This document shows positions 57,072 to 64,000 of a stretch of 64,000 nt of DNA, in pieces. Source of the stretch: Vibrio algivorus (GTDB lineage: Bacteria; Pseudomonadota; Gammaproteobacteria; Enterobacterales; Vibrionaceae); contig NZ_AP018678.1 of the NCBI RefSeq assembly GCF_002218005.2, forward strand, positions 310,001-374,000, in the 5' to 3' direction. How positions within the stretch are numbered: the stretch's first letter is position 1; each line of letters begins with the position of its first letter. A model generated the notes under the pieces. It was not told where the DNA came from, searched no databases, and was given only the letters and a program-made list of their open reading frames with translations. A program made the position numbers and the translations under genes.

Positions 57072-57817
57072 TATTCAACATCACCTCGTTGCCATTGCCA
57101 TTGCCATTGATTTCGGGAGTCTTCAATTGTCCAGTTATGGCTTTGGTTTGCTAATTGTTGAATGATATCTATGGTTTGTGAACGGTTTTTGGACTCTAAA
57201 CTAGGCGGTTTTTTAGGTTGCCAGTTTATTTGGGTTTGTGAACCTGAGCTCAGTACCAACCCTAATGCATAAAGTGGTGGTGTTGGAATGGATTCAAACT
57301 GATCATAAGGTTTTGGTAGTGGTGCATCAAAGTCGATCAGCAATATCTTATGCTGTGGGTTTTCTGATAAGTAAGCACTAGCCTCAATTAAAGCATTGTG
57401 TAGACTAGACTCGCAGCCTGCAAGTGATGTTGCTGGAATTGGACTTTTGGTGGCAATGGTAAATAAACCTGCACTGGTGTTATGCACTGATTGAGAAAAT
57501 GCCATTGGTGAGGCTTCTTCGCCTTGTAAAACTTGTTGTAATAATTCAACAGTGCGTGATAGCTCACCATGACGACTTGAAAAAATTAGGTAGTCAACGT
57601 TGGATGAGCTGGATTGATGTAAATGGATGGCGGTTTGTAAGGCAATTTTGCTCAATGGACTCATGCGACGGCGCATCATCGCAGGGACTAAATTCACTTC
57701 GAGTGATGGTTTTGCACTTTCAGAGGCATGCTCGGTGTAACGCTGCCATTCCTCTGGTGTGGTTAACCCCGGAGAAAGTGCGTGCCAGTGTTCAATATTA
57801 AATGAAATAGTGTTCAT
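57071..57817 (-). CDS. apeC: Ketosynthase chain-length factor ApeC
   Basis: A short ketosynthase-like protein (ketoacyl-synt_2 type) of 248 residues. The usual active-site Cys region is replaced by QSVHNTSAGLF and AGCESSLHNALIEAS, so it should not condense by itself; such proteins act as chain-length factor with ApeO. It is the first gene of the leftward operon and lies 107 bases from the divergent methyltransferase, the intergenic gap holding both promoters. A Trp/Gln-rich C-terminus (QWQWQWQRG) is unusual. Confidence 0.83.
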   Translation of the reverse strand: MNTISFNIEHWHALSPGLTTPEEWQRYTEHASESAKPSLEVNLVPAMMRRRMSPLSKIALQTAIHLHQSSSSNVDYLIFSSRHGELSRTVELLQQVLQGEEASPMAFSQSVHNTSAGLFTIATKSPIPATSLAGCESSLHNALIEASAYLSENPQHKILLIDFDAPLPKPYDQFESIPTPPLYALGLVLSSGSQTQINWQPKKPPSLESKNRSQTIDIIQQLANQSHNWTIEDSRNQWQWQWQRGDVE

Positions 57818-57924
57818 TAATGCCTATTCATACCATTTATAGAAGCAAAATGTAAAAATAGCATTTTTATTGATGCAAACGCTATATTGTTCAGTCATTA
57901 ATTGATACAAAAACATAACCTTTA
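57818..57924. promoter_or_regulatory. Divergent promoter region of the APE cluster
   Basis: The 107 bases between apeC and the methyltransferase are AT-rich and must hold the promoters for both arms. TTGATG (57870) with GCTATATTG 17 bases later is a possible -35/-10 pair for the rightward genes. No regulator gene is present in the cluster. Confidence 0.4.
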
Positions 57925-59088
57925 ATGGGGTATTATGAGCAATATCCAATTAAGTCGCCGCTTTTAAACGGCAATGACTTTATTTTCCTTGTCGACAGAT
58001 TTGTTATTTGGACTTTAATTTTGAAGCAATATCAACACGATCCATACACAGCATTAGAAGCAAAAACCGAAGCTCAGAAATTAGCTTTTTCTCCTATCGT
58101 TTTTCATACCGCTCGAACCTTACGAGATCTTGGTATTTTAACTGCACTAGAAAAACAGCCAGAGCAAGGCATGATGGCTTCACATATTGCAGAAGCTACT
58201 CAAGTGTCTGAATATGGTATTAAAGTGTTATTAGATATGGCTTTAAGTGCACATATTGTGACATGGCGTGATGGCCATTACGTACTTGCTAAGTTAGGTC
58301 ATTCTTTATTAAGCGATGGTATGACTATTGCCAATATGGATTTTACTGCAGACGTTTGTTATGCCGGAATGATGCATTTAACCGAAGCAATTAAAGGGGG
58401 CACACCAGCTGGTTTAAAAGAACTAGGAGATTGGTCGACGATTTACGAAGGCTTATCTAGTTTGCCGAAGAAAGCCCAAGACAGTTGGTTTAAGTTTGAC
58501 CATTTTTATTCGGATAATACTTTTCCAGTCTTGCTGAAACAGATTTTTGCTAATCAACCAAAGCACATTTTTGATATTGGTGGCAATACAGGCAAGTGGA
58601 CATTGCAGTGTTGCCAGCATGATGAGAATGTCAATGTCACTATTATCGACCTGCCACAACAAATTGAGTTAGCTAAAAAAAATATTACTCAGCATGGTTT
58701 TTCTGAGCGCGTTGATTTCTTCCCAGCTAATATGCTCGATAAACAGCAAGCTTTGCCACAAGGTGCTGACGTGTGGTGGATGAGTCAATTTTTAGATTGC
58801 TTCTCACCGATGGAAATTCTCAGTATTTTACGCCGTGTCCGTGCTGCTATGAAACCTCAAGCTGACGTGTATATCCTTGAGCTATTTTGGGATGCTCAGC
58901 GTTATGAAGCAGCGTCATATAGTCTCAATGCCACTTCGCTTTACTTTACTTGTTTGGCCAATGGTAATAGTCGTTTTTATCGTAGCGATGATTTTTTAGA
59001 GATCGTTAAAGAAGCGGGCTTTGTGGTGAGTAATCGCATCGATCATATTGGGCTAGGGCATACGCTTTTACATCTTAAAGCAATTTAG
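57925..59088 (+). CDS. Class I SAM-dependent O-methyltransferase
   Basis: A 387-residue protein of the COMT-like O-methyltransferase group: N-terminal winged-helix dimerisation region (about 55-130), then a SAM-binding Rossmann domain with motif I DIGGNTGKW (217-225), the acidic loop IIDLPQQ, and a final part with substrate-binding helices. The divergent position beside apeC suggests it methylates the aryl head group (ring hydroxyl or carbon) of the polyene. The ribosome site before ATG 57925 is weak. Whether it corresponds to ApeB of other clusters was not determined. Confidence 0.8.
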   Translation: MGYYEQYPIKSPLLNGNDFIFLVDRFVIWTLILKQYQHDPYTALEAKTEAQKLAFSPIVFHTARTLRDLGILTALEKQPEQGMMASHIAEATQVSEYGIKVLLDMALSAHIVTWRDGHYVLAKLGHSLLSDGMTIANMDFTADVCYAGMMHLTEAIKGGTPAGLKELGDWSTIYEGLSSLPKKAQDSWFKFDHFYSDNTFPVLLKQIFANQPKHIFDIGGNTGKWTLQCCQHDENVNVTIIDLPQQIELAKKNITQHGFSERVDFFPANMLDKQQALPQGADVWWMSQFLDCFSPMEILSILRRVRAAMKPQADVYILELFWDAQRYEAASYSLNATSLYFTCLANGNSRFYRSDDFLEIVKEAGFVVSNRIDHIGLGHTLLHLKAI

Positions 59089-59101
59089 GTGGGGATTTAG
59101 A

Positions 59102-60349
59102 ATGAGCATAAGACAGAAAGTACCGGTTGTGATTATTGGTGCTGGTCCTTCTGGTTCAGTAGCTGCAGCTATTCTTAAGCAACATGATATTGACTGTATT
59201 GTACTAGAACGCAGCACTTTTCCTCGTTTTTCCATTGGGGAAAGCTTACTACCAGCTTGTATGGAAAGTTTAAAGAAGGCTAATCTGTTTGATGCAGTGA
59301 ATAAAGCAGGATTTCAGTTTAAAAATGGTGCTGCATTTCGTTATCAAGGTAAATATACCTATTTTGATTTTACCGACAAGTATACGCCAGGAGAGGGTAC
59401 TACCTTTCAAGTCCAACGTGGACCATTTGATAAATTACTCGCGGATGAAGCACAAAAGCAAGGTGTTGAAATTCGTTATCAACATACGGTAACGGCGGTA
59501 GATATTGAGCCAAAGCAACCGGTGTTATCCGTCATTGATGAAGTGGGGAAGCCCTATCAAATTCAAGCTGGTTTTATTTTAGACGCGAGTGGTTATGGAC
59601 GCGTATTACCTAGATTACTTGACTTAGAATTGCCCTCGGATCTCTCGCAGCGTAAGGCACTATTTACTCATGTTACCGATAATATAACGGACAGTTTGGC
59701 TAGTGAGTTAAATTATGATCGCGATAAGATCACCATCTATGTGCATCCTGATAATCAAACGGTTTGGTATTGGCTCATCCCATTTAGTAATGGTGTCTGT
59801 TCTGTTGGGGTAGTCTCAACGCCTGACTTTTTTGAAGCTTATCCTGACGATGAAATTACGGCATTAAAGCAGTTAACCTCAGAAGAGCCTCATTTGAAGC
59901 AACTGTTTAAGGATGCTGATTTTTGTCACATGAGTGGCACGATTGGCGGTTACTCAGCTAATGTGAAACATCTTGCAGGTAGTAACTATGCGATGTTGGG
60001 GAATGCTGGTGAGTTTTTAGATCCGGTATTTTCATCAGGTGTGACGATTGCAATGAAGTCTGCGGAACTGGCAACCGATACGTTAATTCGTCAATTCAAT
60101 GGTGAAGCGGTAGATTGGCAAAAAGACTACTCAGAGCCATTAATGGTTGGGGTAGATACTTTCCGTGCTTATGTCGAAGGTTGGTATGACGGACGTTTCC
60201 AAAATGTGGTGTTTTTTGAAAATGCCCATCCAGAGATAAAGAAAAAAATAAGTTCGATTTTAGCCGGCTATGCATGGGATATCTCAAACCCTTATGTAGC
60301 AAACCCGCAAAAACGTTTGAGTACTTTAGCGGAAATTTGCTCTAGTTAA
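59102..60349 (+). CDS. Flavin-dependent oxidoreductase with halogenase signatures
   Basis: An FAD-dependent monooxygenase/halogenase-type protein, 415 residues. Seen: dinucleotide motif GAGPSG (13-18), SIGESLLPACMESL (44-57), Lys74 in FQFKNG at the place of the halogenase catalytic lysine, WYWLIP (222-227) fitting WxWxIP, and FLDPVFSSG (305-313) fitting FxxPxFSxG. These are hallmarks of flavin-dependent halogenases, which need reduced FAD and halide; xanthomonadins, related aryl polyenes, are brominated. Relatives that lack halogenase activity keep parts of these motifs, so a hydroxylase or other oxidoreductase is possible. It starts 13 bases after the methyltransferase. Confidence 0.78.
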   Translation: MSIRQKVPVVIIGAGPSGSVAAAILKQHDIDCIVLERSTFPRFSIGESLLPACMESLKKANLFDAVNKAGFQFKNGAAFRYQGKYTYFDFTDKYTPGEGTTFQVQRGPFDKLLADEAQKQGVEIRYQHTVTAVDIEPKQPVLSVIDEVGKPYQIQAGFILDASGYGRVLPRLLDLELPSDLSQRKALFTHVTDNITDSLASELNYDRDKITIYVHPDNQTVWYWLIPFSNGVCSVGVVSTPDFFEAYPDDEITALKQLTSEEPHLKQLFKDADFCHMSGTIGGYSANVKHLAGSNYAMLGNAGEFLDPVFSSGVTIAMKSAELATDTLIRQFNGEAVDWQKDYSEPLMVGVDTFRAYVEGWYDGRFQNVVFFENAHPEIKKKISSILAGYAWDISNPYVANPQKRLSTLAEICSS

Positions 60350-60381
60350 AAATAGAAAGAAACCTTGAATGGTAGACAATA

Positions 60382-60407
60382 AAAAGCCCCGAACGAACGG
60401 GGCTTTT
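60382..60407. terminator. Bidirectional terminator after the oxidoreductase
   Basis: AAAAGCCCCG (60382-60391) and CGGGGCTTTT (60398-60407) form a perfect 10-bp stem with an AACGAA loop, with T tracts in both directions. It ends the rightward ape arm and the convergent yiaV-like gene. Confidence 0.92.
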
Positions 60408-60442
60408 GTGTATATGAACAATGATTGCTGGGTACGTCGATA

Positions 60443-61573
60443 TTAGTGATCGAAGTACACGTAGTTTTGCCAGCTCTTCATTCGTATCAGGATTTTACGA
60501 ATGATAGCAACGTGTTCTAACTTGCCTGAGTAGACTGCAATTTCAACATTAGTACCCATAGGTAAATTGTATTGCTCTACATCATCAATCAGTTTCAATT
60601 TCACCATAATGCGGCCATGAGTTTGCAGCATATTAGTGCCTAACAGTTCTCCAGTTGCTTGGATTTGGCTTTCTGCAATCGCAGGCAGCACTTCCGATAC
60701 TTCTGCCTTGAAAGATTTACCAGGTAGCGCTCTAAAGATCACATCCGCTTCATCACCAGCTTTAATATTCAGTGTTGAGTTTTGACGGAAGGCACCAACG
60801 AAGTAATGATCTTGGGTACTCACGAAAGTCAAAATAGGCTTAAATGGTAGTGGAACCGCCATGACGCCGGGTTTTAATGCTAATTGTGAAACATAACCAT
60901 CCGTTGGAGCACGAATAATCGTTTGGTCTAGATTAAATTGCGCTTTATCTAAAGCTGCTTGAGCTTCTGCAACCGAAGTATTAACGCCATTAATTTGTGA
61001 TTCAAAAGCTGCTTTAGCTGCGTTTTCATTAGAAAGTGCTGCTTGGTAGGCGGCTTCTGCGCCTTTAGCAATTTGTTGTTTGTCATCCACTTGTTGCAAA
61101 GTAAATGCGCCACGTTTGTAACCTTTTTGGTAACGAGCAGCTTCACGCTGTGAACGATCTCTTTCTGCTAAGGCTTGTACACTAGTAGCAGCAGCTTGTT
61201 TGTAAGCCGCTTCAAGAACTAATACGTTTTGCTTTGCGGCAGCAAGAGCAGCTTGTTGTTGCACTACTGCAGCTTTAAATGGGGTATCATCCAAACGTAC
61301 TAATACATCCCCTTGTTTAACTAGTTTGTTTGGTTGAACTTCGACAGAAACCACACGGGCACGGACATTAGAAACCATTGGCGTAGTACTATAGATTTGG
61401 CCGCCCAACTGAGTGAATGGTTGGAAGTAGTTCATAGCTAAGAAGATAGAGCCCAGTAAAACTACGCCACCTAATACAGCGGTTGGTACCGTCCATTTGT
61501 TGAGTGGAATGCGGAAGATTTTAAATATCGCAATACAAAAAGCGGTATAGGTTAGAATCAATATTGTTTCCAT
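60443..61573 (-). CDS. yiaV: HlyD-family membrane fusion protein (YiaV-like)
   Basis: A membrane-fusion (periplasmic adaptor) protein of 376 residues. An N-terminal pair of membrane segments (about 1-48), a biotinyl-lipoyl-like half motif with VEVQPNKLVKQGDVLVRLDD (near 75-95), a coiled-coil hairpin (about 95-205, Ala/Gln rich) and a beta-barrel domain with IRAPTDGYVSQLALKPG are seen. E. coli YiaV has the same length and partner gene. No ABC or RND pump gene is adjacent, so its export partner is unknown. Its start overlaps the yiaW-like stop (TAATG). Proximity to the APE cluster may be chance. Confidence 0.82.
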   Translation of the reverse strand: METILILTYTAFCIAIFKIFRIPLNKWTVPTAVLGGVVLLGSIFLAMNYFQPFTQLGGQIYSTTPMVSNVRARVVSVEVQPNKLVKQGDVLVRLDDTPFKAAVVQQQAALAAAKQNVLVLEAAYKQAAATSVQALAERDRSQREAARYQKGYKRGAFTLQQVDDKQQIAKGAEAAYQAALSNENAAKAAFESQINGVNTSVAEAQAALDKAQFNLDQTIIRAPTDGYVSQLALKPGVMAVPLPFKPILTFVSTQDHYFVGAFRQNSTLNIKAGDEADVIFRALPGKSFKAEVSEVLPAIAESQIQATGELLGTNMLQTHGRIMVKLKLIDDVEQYNLPMGTNVEIAVYSGKLEHVAIIRKILIRMKSWQNYVYFDH

Positions 61574-61956
61574 TAGTTTGATTCTCCCTTGGTACTTTCT
61601 TGTGTATTCTCAGATGGTTTTGTTTGGGGTGATAGTTCAGCCATTTGCTTTTGTAGCTGAGAAATTTGCTTATTTAATTCATCAACTTTATGGTGCATAT
61701 CATCTTGTTCAGCTTGTAGTTTATTAAATCCCCAACCACGATCTTCGCGCCATAAGGTCGCCCAGATCCATAAGAATGGCCAAAGTACATGCAAAGTAAA
61801 TAAACTTACCCAGCCGGCAACATGAATAGCATCTTGATGAGGATGATTGCGTTTTTTGGAAATTTCATAGGGAATATCGTGAATAACAATGATGCCGTAA
61901 AACAGCACCAGTACGACGAAAATAAGTATGCCCAGGGCTACATAATCTAATGTCAT
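61573..61956 (-). CDS. yiaW: DUF3302 membrane protein (YiaW-like)
   Basis: A 127-residue membrane protein with two predicted spans (about 5-25 and 45-70), the DUF3302 pattern IVIHDIPYEISKKRNHPHQDAI between them, and a cytoplasmic C-terminal coiled coil (DDMHHKVDELNKQISQLQKQM). DUF3302 proteins regularly precede YiaV-like HlyD proteins and are thought to work with them; no activity is known. The overlap with the next gene shows an operon. The region 61957-62205 holds promoters of the divergent pair and nothing else notable. Confidence 0.8.
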   Translation of the reverse strand: MTLDYVALGILIFVVLVLFYGIIVIHDIPYEISKKRNHPHQDAIHVAGWVSLFTLHVLWPFLWIWATLWREDRGWGFNKLQAEQDDMHHKVDELNKQISQLQKQMAELSPQTKPSENTQESTKGESN

Positions 61957-62205
61957 TGTTTTTCCTTTACCTGCTCGCTTAATGTAATGCGCTGACAGTT
62001 ACTAATAAAAAGATCGTGATTTTATTAATGCTAGTTAATACTCTATGTCAAACAAGGCTTTGTTTGAAACACAGCGTTTTGCACTCTTAGGGCGGCATCT
62101 CACAATATGGATGCGTTTTTTAATTATATGCGAACTTAGTTTATACGATGCCAATGAAGTTCCAAAGTTTTTATCCATTTTAATTTATTGAGAGATATTA
62201 ATTAT

Positions 62206-63219
62206 ATGCGTTTAAATCTAGTCGCAATATTAAAGAAAGAATGGTTTTTAGTGGCGATGGTCATTTGCATGCTATTAGCTACGATTATTCCTGATGTTGG
62301 ACGTAGTCAAGGTAGCTTACATTTAGATCAAGTGACCGCTTTTGGCATTGCGATAGTTTTCTTTTTGCATGGTATTGGTCTTTCTCCGCGATCGTTAAAA
62401 GCGGGGATGAGTAATTGGCGCCTGCATTTATTTATTCAGTCGGCGACTTTTATTCTTTATCCCTTACTTTGGGTGGTGTTTGGTCAAGGTTTACTGGCTT
62501 TGATGCCTAGCGCATTAGCATTTGGCTTCTGCTTTTTATTTGTATTGCCTAGCACCATATCTTCATCGGTCGCTATGACCGCGATTGGTAAAGGTAATAT
62601 GCCAGGGGCGATATTTAACGCATCGTTGTCTAGTATTCTTGGGATCTTAATTACCCCACTCTTAATTCAAGTTTTTATGGGTTTAGAGGGCGCTGAAATT
62701 GATGTTATGGAATCAGTCACATCTATTTCTAAGATGTTGTTATTGCCTATGATACTTGGTCAGCTGTTGAGACCTTTTTTACTATCTGGTTTTGAAAAGC
62801 ATAAAAGCATTATTGGTAAACTGGATAAATGTGTCATCTTACTGATAGTCTTTAATGCCTTTAGTGATTCAGTCGCAGAGGGGATTTGGCATAGCTTTTC
62901 GATTGAGTACGTCATTATGTCGGTTTTGATTTGTGGACTGGTATTGTTCTTTGTCGTGAATTTGATGGTCAAAAGCGCTCGTTGGTTGGGCTTTAATCAT
63001 GAAGATGAAGTGGCGGCCGTGTTTTGTGGTAGTAAAAAAACTTTGGCGGCAGGTGTGCCAATGGCGAAAGTGATTTTTAGTGCTGATCCTAGGCTAGGAA
63101 TGATATTGTTGCCGATAATGATTTATCACCCATTACAAATATTTTATTGCGCAGTTTTGGCCAATCGCTATCAAAAGAAAGCCATCGCTCGTGAACAGCA
63201 AATAGAGGCGAATAGTTAA
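62206..63219 (+). CDS. Bile acid:sodium symporter family transporter (YfeH-like)
   Basis: An SBF-like secondary transporter of 337 residues with about ten membrane spans. The family landmarks ATIIPDVGRSQGSL, FFLHGIGLSPRSLKAG, FVLPSTISSSVAMTAIGKGN and FCGSKKTLAAGVPMAKVIF match the E. coli YfeH group, whose substrate is not established. The ATG at 62206 was chosen over a TTG 18 bases upstream, because GAGAG stands ahead of it. The next gene starts in its stop codon (TAATG). Confidence 0.83.
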   Translation: MRLNLVAILKKEWFLVAMVICMLLATIIPDVGRSQGSLHLDQVTAFGIAIVFFLHGIGLSPRSLKAGMSNWRLHLFIQSATFILYPLLWVVFGQGLLALMPSALAFGFCFLFVLPSTISSSVAMTAIGKGNMPGAIFNASLSSILGILITPLLIQVFMGLEGAEIDVMESVTSISKMLLLPMILGQLLRPFLLSGFEKHKSIIGKLDKCVILLIVFNAFSDSVAEGIWHSFSIEYVIMSVLICGLVLFFVVNLMVKSARWLGFNHEDEVAAVFCGSKKTLAAGVPMAKVIFSADPRLGMILLPIMIYHPLQIFYCAVLANRYQKKAIAREQQIEANS

Positions 63220-63845
63220 TGTCGACAATATCTCAAGAATGGTTGGTGTTTACCCAAGACTATTACAAGTGGTTTATTACTGCATTTGTGTTGGTGTTTT
63301 ATCCCATGCTGCGCCGTATTCCGGGGAAAGTTTTCTTGCGTAGTATGAAAAGCGGTATTAGTCCTCACCGTAAACAACGCGCTAGGCTATTACTCAATAC
63401 CATTACTTCTATCATTTTAATCTGTTTGCTATTGATGCTATGGGGTATTGAGTTAAGAGGTCTATTGGTTGTTGGTTCTTCCATGTTTGCTTTACTGGGG
63501 GTGGCGCTATTTGCTGGTTGGTCATTACTGAGTAACTTAACGAGTTTTTTAATTTTATTTACCCAGAATGATTGCCGAGTGGGTCGTTGGGTGAGAGTGG
63601 TTGATGGTGCCAACTTTTTGGAAGGTGAAATTACGGAAATGGGCTTTATGAACGTTCAATTACGTAGTCTCGATGGAGATTTAGTTTTGTATCCGAACAA
63701 CTTATTTATGACACGCCCGGTGATTGTACTAAAAGAAAAACCACAACCAAAAGATACTGAAGCCTCTGAAGTAGAAGTAACATTAGAGCAGAATAATGTG
63801 AGTGCTGTTGAATCGAAAGTTACCGATCAAAAAGTAAAATTATAA
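63219..63845 (+). CDS. Small MscS-type mechanosensitive channel protein
   Basis: A 208-residue membrane protein with three predicted spans; the last (SSMFALLGVALFAGWSLLSNLTSFLILF) has the Ala/Gly spacing of the MscS pore helix, followed by the beta domain with CRVGRWVRVVDGANFLEGEITEMGF and LYPNNLFMTRPV. The C-terminal mixed domain of MscS (286 residues) is shortened and replaced by an acidic tail. Translation is coupled to the SBF transporter, so the pair may handle osmotic or solute stress; this is inference. Confidence 0.82.
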   Translation: MSTISQEWLVFTQDYYKWFITAFVLVFYPMLRRIPGKVFLRSMKSGISPHRKQRARLLLNTITSIILICLLLMLWGIELRGLLVVGSSMFALLGVALFAGWSLLSNLTSFLILFTQNDCRVGRWVRVVDGANFLEGEITEMGFMNVQLRSLDGDLVLYPNNLFMTRPVIVLKEKPQPKDTEASEVEVTLEQNNVSAVESKVTDQKVKL

Positions 63846-63882
63846 TAACTAACCTGAGGTTAACTAGGTTCTAGTTTATTAC

Positions 63883-63922
63883 GCCTGAATACGATCTTAT
63901 TGGCATTGTATTCAGGCTTTTT
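63883..63922 (+). terminator. Terminator after the MscS-type gene
   Basis: GCCTGAATAC (63883-63892) and GTATTCAGGC (63908-63917) form a perfect 10-bp stem with a 15-base loop followed by TTTTTC. No gene is seen from here to the window end. Confidence 0.85.
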
Positions 63923-64000
63923 CATGACTTGAAATAGTTTTTTGTGACTTATACTACAAAATGTTTTACAAAATCTCGGTCATCGACAATAATACGCCGC

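Noticed and set aside
60443..61956. yiaWV-like genes as the export system of the aryl polyene
   Set aside because: The cluster has its own exporter (apeM), a bidirectional terminator separates them, and YiaW/YiaV pairs occur without ape genes in other bacteria.

Overview
The window is a stretch of chromosome from a gammaproteobacterium of the Vibrionaceae, AT-rich and densely coded. The evidence is protein similarity (ArgR, MDH, ObgE, PykF, GlmS and LeuO of Vibrio/E. coli type), Vibrio-style gene order (pyk next to a DeoR regulator and glmS; an MJ1255/VC2487-family glycosyltransferase beside leuO) and families of short palindromic intergenic repeats. The species cannot be fixed from the sequence. 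No rRNA, tRNA, transposase, integrase or CRISPR array was seen.

Layout. 1-566: start of a leftward gene at the very edge, preceded by a strongly structured leader. 567-9567: rapA, rluA, a D-2-hydroxyacid dehydrogenase, an orphan TAXI-type binding protein, argR divergent from mdh, and ispB. 9841-13746: rplU-rpmA, obgE behind an 11-copy heptamer tandem repeat, yjjP-yjjB and folA. 13917-22944: apaH, apaG, rsmA, pdxA, surA and lptD leftward, with djlA divergent and a DUF547 protein. 23208-34229: leuL-leuABCD leftward, a PAP2 phosphatase/glycosyltransferase pair, leuO and ilvIH rightward. 34373-41821: a new 43-residue membrane-peptide ORF, pykF, a DeoR regulator with glmS, a LysR regulator, a CDF transporter and zntR. 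41925-60349: an aryl polyene (APE) pigment cluster. 60443-63845: a YiaW/YiaV-like membrane-fusion pair, an SBF (YfeH-like) transporter and a small MscS-type channel.

The most distinctive region is the APE cluster. Sixteen leftward genes follow the apeC-to-apeR order: chain-length factor, acyltransferase, two ACPs, membrane protein, AMP-ligase, dehydratase, glycosyltransferase-acyltransferase fusion, thioesterase, LolA-like carrier, MMPL exporter, lipoprotein, ketosynthase, dehydratase, ketoreductase and ketosynthase. A MIO-type aromatic ammonia-lyase sits between apeJ and apeK and could supply an aryl acid starter. Two genes diverge from apeC: an O-methyltransferase and a flavin-dependent oxidoreductase that carries the halogenase signatures WxWxIP and FxDPxFSSG. 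Inference: the cluster makes a membrane-anchored aryl polyene whose head group is methylated and possibly halogenated.

Three repeat families lie between genes. Family A has ends reading TATACCCAAGT-ACTTCAAGATGC; family B has ends TATACCC-TCGTACTTGAAG; family C is rich in CCTAG. A short family B copy lies exactly at the apeK/apeL junction, where it supplies the apeK stop codon and adds about 25 codons in frame to the apeL start. Several start codons were moved from the longest reading frame on the basis of Shine-Dalgarno sequence, homologue length or overlap with the neighbouring gene.
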